DNA from: CAZBWW01 sp964496005
Lineage (GTDB): Bacteria > Patescibacteriota > WWE3 > UBA101185 > UBA10185
DNA length: 52,634 nucleotides
Reading direction: 5' to 3'
Assembly: GCA_964496005.1 (NCBI GenBank)
Contig: CAZBWW010000004.1
Coordinates: 1 to 52,634 of the forward strand
The translations under genes and the position numbers were made by a program. The notes under the pieces were generated by a model, which saw only the letters and a list, made by a program, of their open reading frames with translations, was not told where the DNA came from and made no database searches. The number at the start of each line of letters is the position of its first letter. Within the stretch, counting starts at the first letter, position 1. Shown here in pieces: positions 47,869-52,634 of the stretch.

Positions 47869-48420
47869 ATGATAATAGAAGAGGAAATTCCAGAAGAAGA
47901 AATAGAGCTAATTCAAAAAGAGGCTGAGCACATTGTACGTGAAAACGTAGTTCTCGAATCAGGTGAGCCGGCTGTATTAGAAATAATATCCGATTTTTCA
48001 CACATAACTCCAGAACTAAAAAATTACCTGGCTGAACAAATGTGTGTTGTACAAAACCCGGAAGGCGTAATCCCGAATGAGGTGAGCGCTGTTTTAAGAC
48101 AAATGGCAAATAATTCCTATGACTTATATTACGTAAAAAATCCTAATGGGAATATGCTAGGTTTTGCAACGGTTTTTCCTGATGATACTCAAAAGGATGC
48201 GTGTTATATTAACAAGGTTCAAACTGCACCGCTACACAGACAAAAAGGTATTGCGAAAACCCTAATTATGAAAACACAAGAAAACTTTAACCGGGTTATG
48301 TTTATCAACATAATACAAGATGAAAAGATAAAGCAGGCGCTAAATAATTTTTATATACGGCTCGGTTTTCGCCAAATGGACGGAAACATACTTATATGGA
48401 ATAGTGGTAATAAAAAATGA
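47869..48420 (+). CDS. GNAT family N-acetyltransferase
   Basis: 183 residues. The acyl-CoA site is VQTAPLHRQKGIAKTLIMK, with a Q/R-x-x-G-x-A pattern near residues 122-140. NFYIRLGFRQMDG near the end is the typical GNAT C-terminal strand. An acidic N-terminal helix of about 60 residues (IEEEIPEEEIE) is extra. The substrate is unknown. The ATG at 47869 is preferred to the in-frame GTG at 47848 because TACAAT lies between them at the usual distance. The stop overlaps the FemAB start as ATGA. Confidence 0.8.
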   Translation: MIIEEEIPEEEIELIQKEAEHIVRENVVLESGEPAVLEIISDFSHITPELKNYLAEQMCVVQNPEGVIPNEVSAVLRQMANNSYDLYYVKNPNGNMLGFATVFPDDTQKDACYINKVQTAPLHRQKGIAKTLIMKTQENFNRVMFINIIQDEKIKQALNNFYIRLGFRQMDGNILIWNSGNKK

Positions 48421-49373
48421 GCAAACACATAATACAATCCCCACAATGGGGAGAGTTTAAAACAAAATATGGCACCCCAGCAGTACGTGTAAACGGTACA
48501 AACAACACGTATGCGCAGTACACAATTCACAAAATCCCAAAAACAAACTTTGCGGTTGCATACTGCCCGAAGGTAAACCCGGAAAACATTGATTGGGAGC
48601 CTTTAATTATGTCAGCAAAAGAAAATGGCTGTTTTAGAATTAACTTCGACGCACCTTACGTACTAAAAGGTACTCCGGAAGAAAAGCGGGCTGTAGCACT
48701 TTTTGAAACGCATGAAAATGTCCGGAAAGCACCAAAAAACTTATTTACAAAATACAACATTTTGCTTGATCTTACAGGTTCGGAAAACGAACTACTTGCG
48801 AACATGGCATCTAAACACCGCTATAATATAAAATACGCGCAAAAAAGCGGTGTAACTACAAGAATCGGTGAAACCCCCGAAGATTTTGAAATCTTTTGGA
48901 AACTGTCTGATGAAACCGCTAAGCGCCAAAAATTTCTTATCCACCCGCGGGAATATTATTTAAAAGTGTGGGAAACTTTACACCCAGAGGCCATGGCTCA
49001 TTTGTTAATTACGGAGTTTAAAGGCGAACCGCTTGCAGCCTGGATGCTGTTTACTTACGAAAATGTTTTGTATTACCCATACGGTAGCTCATCCGAAAAA
49101 CATAAAAATTTACACGCGAGTAATTTAATCGGCTGGGAAGCTATAAAATTTGGAAAGGCTCGTGGATGTAAAATTTTTGATATGTGGGGTGCATGTAAAG
49201 ATTTGGAAGATGCTACTGATCCGGAATGGGGTTTTAGTAATTTTAAAATTAAATTTGGCGGAAGGCACGTTGAGTATATGGATTCATACGATTATGTAAT
49301 TAATCCCACGTTGTATAAACTTTTTAATGTTGCTTACCCTATGGCGATTGGGTTGTTAAAAAAGCTTAAGTAG
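48417..49373 (+). CDS. FemAB-family peptidoglycan aminoacyltransferase
   Basis: 318 residues, two GNAT-like domains. SPQWGEFKTKYG (residues 8-19), NMASKHRYNIKYAQKSGV near 127-144, FEIFWKLSDETAKRQ, HLLITEFKGEPLAAWMLF and YYPYGSSSEKHKNLHASNLIGWEAI follow the FemX/MurM pattern (given in part). Such enzymes add amino acids from aminoacyl-tRNA to the lipid II stem peptide. No coiled-coil arm is seen. The start overlaps the GNAT gene by four bases, so the pair may act on the same substrate class. It links to the D-Ala-D-Ala carboxypeptidase in cell-wall biology. Confidence 0.87.
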   Translation: MSKHIIQSPQWGEFKTKYGTPAVRVNGTNNTYAQYTIHKIPKTNFAVAYCPKVNPENIDWEPLIMSAKENGCFRINFDAPYVLKGTPEEKRAVALFETHENVRKAPKNLFTKYNILLDLTGSENELLANMASKHRYNIKYAQKSGVTTRIGETPEDFEIFWKLSDETAKRQKFLIHPREYYLKVWETLHPEAMAHLLITEFKGEPLAAWMLFTYENVLYYPYGSSSEKHKNLHASNLIGWEAIKFGKARGCKIFDMWGACKDLEDATDPEWGFSNFKIKFGGRHVEYMDSYDYVINPTLYKLFNVAYPMAIGLLKKLK

Positions 49374-49438
49374 AAAATAAATTATCAACAAGCTATAAGG
49401 TAAGTATTAACAGTAATGCACAGAACGCATAAAAATTC

Positions 49439-52400
49439 TTAGCCTTTGAACGCGAACGGACAAATAGCCCTAAAGTCGCACCAGCTGCAATGCTTTCCGG
49501 GAGTCGCCTCAAAATTACCTGACTGCATTTCTTTAATTACTTTCACTACATCGGCCCGCTTTTTTTCCAGCTGTGCTTGTGTTCTTGTTGTTGTAACTTT
49601 TTCACCCTGCTCAACAAAATACAAGCTCATTTTTTTCGGTTCAAGGTGAAGTGCTTCTTTAACGGCAATTGCGTAAAACGCAACCTGATCATCGGCATCA
49701 ACTTCTTTTTGGGTTTTTGCCTGACCGGTTTTATAATCAATAATCTCTACACCACCGTCGGCCAAAGGATCAATCCTATCAATTCTGCCAAAAAACTTTA
49801 TGCCGCCGATTTTTATATTAAAGCTTTGTTCTAAAGCTACAGGCATAACAGCTAGCTGCTTATTATTTTCGTAATATTTTGCAAGTAACTGTTTCCCACT
49901 TTCAAATCTGATTTCTCGGTGTTTTTTATCAGGGTAGCCTAGCGGTTGCCAATTTTTCTCATACATTTGAAGCAACTCGGTTAAAGTAACGTTTTCTTTT
50001 GCAAGCTGTGCCGAATGAAAATCACGTAAGGTATCGTGAATTGTTATCCCAAAGCTAAGTGCGTGATTAGGCGGTGTCGGTACATACAGCACATACTTAT
50101 AACGGTATAGTAGCGGACATGTTTTATAGTCGCTTATTTTTGAGTAACTAAGATTATTTGGCGTATGCTTTCCAAGTTGTTTCGCTTCGGGACTTCTAAA
50201 TTCCGATGATACGCCAAATAAACTATCCTGGGCCTTCCTTGTATTCACTTCTTCTAACTCTTTAGGTTTAATTCCCGTCTCGGTAACATACCCACTAAGT
50301 ACCTTGTCTCTTTTCCCACCGTAATTTTTTGCAGCCGTTAGGTATAAGTATTTTTGCGCCCGCGTCATACCTACGTAAAATAATCTGCGCTCTTCCTGCA
50401 AATGGGAATTCCCAACAGGTAAACTCTCTTTTATTAGGTTGTCCGGTATTTCTATTTCTTCTTTTCTATCCCTAGTCGGAAACCTGTCACCTACTAAATT
50501 AATCATAAACACTACCGGAAATTCGAGCCCCTTACTTGCGTGCACTGTTAAAAGGTTAATTGTGTCTATATCTTCGATTTCCGCTTGTGCAGGATTCTCT
50601 CCAGCCTCAATCATCAATTCTATATAATCCAAAAAATTTACGATGGTTGGGATTTCTTTAGTGTCTGCTCTGTAAGCAAGCTCAAATTTTTTTACTCTAT
50701 CTAAAAATAAATTTAAATTTCTTATACTTAACTGATTTTCTACTGTCTCTTCCGCTACGAATTGTTTTATATACCCGATGTCTGTAACTAGCTCGTGTAC
50801 TAATTCGACCGGCGTTTTATCAGTTATCAACTGTTGATACTGTGAAATTTTCTCGTAAAGGGAAATAATTTTTGTATCTATACTTCTTTTAATCACATCC
50901 CACATATCAAGTTTCTTAAACTTGGTGTCTGAGAGAATTTTCGCTATTTCTTCATTCGATATTTCGAATGTACTTATGTTTAATACTCTATATAAACTAA
51001 TTGGGTCGTTTACATTCACTATAACTTTTAGTAAGGCAAGAATATCTCTTACTTCTTCTCTATCATATAACCCGCGATTGCCAACAAGCTGATACGGTAA
51101 GCTGTATTTTCTTAATGCAAAAATAAACGCATCTAAATGGTTGTTTGCACGAGCTAGAATAGCAAAATCTTTATAATTAAATGTCGGCTCACGGCCAAGA
51201 ATTTCTAAAATTTTGCGGACGACAAAATCAACCTCATCTTCTACAGTTTTTGCTATAAATGCTTCTGGAGTTATACCTCCGCGCTTTTGCAAACTTTTAA
51301 GTTCTTTTGATATTCCAAGTTTTGCTTCTAGTGTATCGGGATTATTGTTCTGAATTAATTTGTATGCCGGATCAAGTATTTCCTGCGATGATCTGTAGTT
51401 TTCTAATAAAGTAATCATTTTGCTAGTGGGGTAATCTTTTTGAAATTCCAGAATATTCGAAACAGCTGCCCCTCTAAATTTATAAATTGACTGAGAATCG
51501 TCTCCTACAACAAGTAAGCTGCGTACACCGATTTCTACCTTGTTTGTAGACTTTAAGTCGTTTTCTGTTTTTTTAGAAGTTTTTCTCTCTGCGTCTTCCG
51601 GTGGGAAAAGTAGTTTTATTAACTCATATTGGGCGTAATTTGTATCCTGAAACTCGTCAACCAAAATGTGCTTAAACTGCCGCTGATATTTCTTTAATAT
51701 TAATGGGCGGTTTTTAAATAAGCGAGTGGTCCATAAAATCAAGTCCCCGAAATCCATTTTTGAGTGCTTAAGTTTAAGTGCTTCATATTTTTGGTAAATG
51801 CGAAGAAGTTCTTGCCAACGTGGTAAGGCGTCAGTTTCCAATATTACCTCTGTTTCATAATTTTCATTTTTCTCTGTATTTTCTGGTGTGTTAGTATTTC
51901 CAGCCCTTTTGGCAATTTTTACCATTTCTGCCCTTTTTGCATCTGTAAACAGCGATTCCCTATTTTCTAACCCCACTACAAACTGTTCGAATTCCTGTAC
52001 CGACACGTTTTCATCTTGTAGTCGGGAAATAAATTTTAAAATTGCCGAAATAAATTTTGTTGGATTACCCAAAGGTCGAAAATAATTTAACTCAAAATCA
52101 AAAAGGTGCTGCTGCAATAACAACCACTGCTCAGGGTAAGACATAATTTTATACCCCGAATCCAACCCAATCTCCAGCCCCTCGGCTTTTAAAATACGAT
52201 CTGCAAAAGCGTGAAAGGTATATAACCACGGCTCTTCATAACCTAAGGGCATAGCATCGTCCAGACGAGAGAGCATTTCGGTTGAAGCTTTTTCGGTAAA
52301 AGTAACAGCTAGGATTTGCTTTGGATCTACTTTTTGCGTTTTTATTAAATATTTTATTCGTTCGGTAATAACACGAGTTTTGCCCGTACCCGCACCTGCT

Positions 52401-52477
52401 ACAACCAATAACGGTCCCGCTTTGTGCTGAACGGCTTTTTTTTGGTTTTCATTAAGGGTTAATTTGGATTTTGCCAT
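49439..52477 (-). CDS. UvrD-type helicase fused to a RecB/AddB-like nuclease
   Basis: 1012 residues. The SF1A helicase has LNENQKKAV, Walker A GAGTGKT (28-34), VTFTEKAS, VDEFQDTN, GDDSQSIYKFRGA, ENYRSSQEIL, LTVHASKGLEF and YVGMTRAQK. From about residue 770 a PD-(D/E)XK nuclease follows: SKISDYKTCPLLYRYKY, FFGRIDRID and VEIIDYKTG. Cysteines in KHCSWCDFRAICPF pair with the earlier Cys to suit an iron-sulfur cluster, as in AddB and RecB-like exonucleases. It probably processes double-strand breaks as a single-chain AddA-like enzyme. No partner subunit is seen in this window. Confidence 0.92.
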   Translation of the reverse strand: MAKSKLTLNENQKKAVQHKAGPLLVVAGAGTGKTRVITERIKYLIKTQKVDPKQILAVTFTEKASTEMLSRLDDAMPLGYEEPWLYTFHAFADRILKAEGLEIGLDSGYKIMSYPEQWLLLQQHLFDFELNYFRPLGNPTKFISAILKFISRLQDENVSVQEFEQFVVGLENRESLFTDAKRAEMVKIAKRAGNTNTPENTEKNENYETEVILETDALPRWQELLRIYQKYEALKLKHSKMDFGDLILWTTRLFKNRPLILKKYQRQFKHILVDEFQDTNYAQYELIKLLFPPEDAERKTSKKTENDLKSTNKVEIGVRSLLVVGDDSQSIYKFRGAAVSNILEFQKDYPTSKMITLLENYRSSQEILDPAYKLIQNNNPDTLEAKLGISKELKSLQKRGGITPEAFIAKTVEDEVDFVVRKILEILGREPTFNYKDFAILARANNHLDAFIFALRKYSLPYQLVGNRGLYDREEVRDILALLKVIVNVNDPISLYRVLNISTFEISNEEIAKILSDTKFKKLDMWDVIKRSIDTKIISLYEKISQYQQLITDKTPVELVHELVTDIGYIKQFVAEETVENQLSIRNLNLFLDRVKKFELAYRADTKEIPTIVNFLDYIELMIEAGENPAQAEIEDIDTINLLTVHASKGLEFPVVFMINLVGDRFPTRDRKEEIEIPDNLIKESLPVGNSHLQEERRLFYVGMTRAQKYLYLTAAKNYGGKRDKVLSGYVTETGIKPKELEEVNTRKAQDSLFGVSSEFRSPEAKQLGKHTPNNLSYSKISDYKTCPLLYRYKYVLYVPTPPNHALSFGITIHDTLRDFHSAQLAKENVTLTELLQMYEKNWQPLGYPDKKHREIRFESGKQLLAKYYENNKQLAVMPVALEQSFNIKIGGIKFFGRIDRIDPLADGGVEIIDYKTGQAKTQKEVDADDQVAFYAIAVKEALHLEPKKMSLYFVEQGEKVTTTRTQAQLEKKRADVVKVIKEMQSGNFEATPGKHCSWCDFRAICPFAFKG

Positions 52478-52545
52478 AATTTTTTGCTTTAGTAAGCCGG
52501 TTTTACCGGCTGATGTTGATTATACATGAAGAAAGCCGCCTGGTA

Positions 52546-52554
52546 TGCTATAAT
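52546..52554 (+). promoter_or_regulatory. extended -10 of unit E
   Basis: TGcTATAAT, a full-consensus extended -10. It leaves a leader of about 35 bases containing a Shine-Dalgarno. Confidence 0.65.
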
Positions 52555-52595
52555 ACACCCCATAGTACGTATCCCGCTGGGCGAAGGAGGAAAAA

Positions 52596-52634
52596 GTGGA
52601 GATCTTGGCGGTTGTGGCACCGTTAGTAGTCGTC
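52596..52634 (+). CDS. 5' end of a GC-richer gene (unit E), cut by the window edge
   Basis: Only 13 codons are visible, starting at GTG and reading MEILAVVAPLVVV, a hydrophobic start that suggests a signal or membrane segment. AAGGAGG lies five bases upstream. The extended -10 with a real leader, the strong Shine-Dalgarno and the GC-rich composition match units A-D, so this is probably a fifth member of that class. The product cannot be known from this fragment. Confidence 0.55.
   Translation, partial: MEILAVVAPLVVV

Noticed and set aside
1..52634. CRISPR arrays, rRNA genes, transposases, integrases
   Set aside because: None seen on reading both strands. Repeats found are short inverted repeats or tRNA duplicates.
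1..52634. UGA recoded as glycine, as in Gracilibacteria and Absconditabacteria
   Set aside because: Several well-delimited genes end at UGA at the expected length (for example the NUDIX and GNAT genes), and no conserved domain is interrupted by in-frame UGA.

Overview
The window looks like chromosomal DNA from a small-genome bacterium of the Candidate Phyla Radiation (Patescibacteria). This is an inference. The evidence is low GC (roughly 35-40% by eye), compact short genes, a 418-residue prolyl-tRNA synthetase without the usual editing insertion, single isolated tRNA genes, many small membrane proteins with no recognisable family, and housekeeping genes scattered instead of in classical operons. 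UGA behaves as stop, so UGA-recoding lineages are unlikely.

Layout. 1-2.8 kb: NUDIX hydrolase, SGNH-like hydrolase, and an MFS transporter behind a long leader that may encode a 35-residue peptide. 2.9-6.7 kb: proS, tsaD, a metal-hydrolase-like membrane protein, tatD. 6.7-10.2 kb: membrane glycosyltransferase and a WecA/TagO-type sugar-1-phosphate transferase (envelope glycan), overlapped at the 3' end by a convergent membrane protein. 10.4-12 kb: OmpR-type regulator with a soluble histidine kinase. 12-14 kb: tRNA-Ser and two tRNA-Arg genes that differ in one base. 14-17.5 kb: a zincin-like protein and a polytopic membrane protein. 17.5-20.4 kb: three GC-richer single-gene units interrupted by a PIG-L deacetylase. 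20.4-26 kb: ASCH protein, HAD hydrolase, unknown envelope proteins, cation/proton antiporter. 26-34 kb: tRNA-Ala, two tRNA-Ser, YecM-like protein, transglutaminase-like protein, DEAD helicase, MscL, DUF1653 and several unknowns. 34-38 kb: another GC-rich unit, then dnaG-rpoD. 38-49 kb: pgi, a Wzz-like protein, gapA, thioredoxin, D-Ala-D-Ala carboxypeptidase, DUF192, UvrD helicase, trmH-type methylase, ksgA, cyclophilin, GNAT, FemAB. 49.4-52.5 kb: a large UvrD-type helicase fused to a RecB-like nuclease. A fifth GC-rich unit begins at the right edge.

The main observation is transcriptional. More than twenty genes have a -10 hexamer, often in the extended form TGnTAnnAT, ending only 6-9 bases before the start codon, with no Shine-Dalgarno sequence. 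That geometry predicts leaderless mRNAs, and it corrects several start codons (17445, 18671, 23384, 23404, 32926, 34824, 47869). Three divergent gene pairs share overlapping -10 boxes in 19-23 bp gaps; the clearest (23368-23420) is a nearly symmetric bidirectional promoter with TTTACA on both sides. In contrast, five single-gene units (17.6, 18.2, 19.5, 34.0 and 52.6 kb) have a strong Shine-Dalgarno, a real 5' leader and higher GC, and the four complete ones end in a GC-rich inverted repeat. They look like a separate, possibly acquired, gene class.

The recognisable genes cover replication and transcription initiation (dnaG, rpoD), translation fidelity (proS, tsaD, ksgA, trmH), upper glycolysis (pgi, gapA), cell-wall and glycan assembly (WecA/TagO-like, GT2, DacA, FemAB), repair (two UvrD-family helicases) and osmotic or ion homeostasis (MscL, antiporter). 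I saw no rRNA, CRISPR array, transposase or phage gene.
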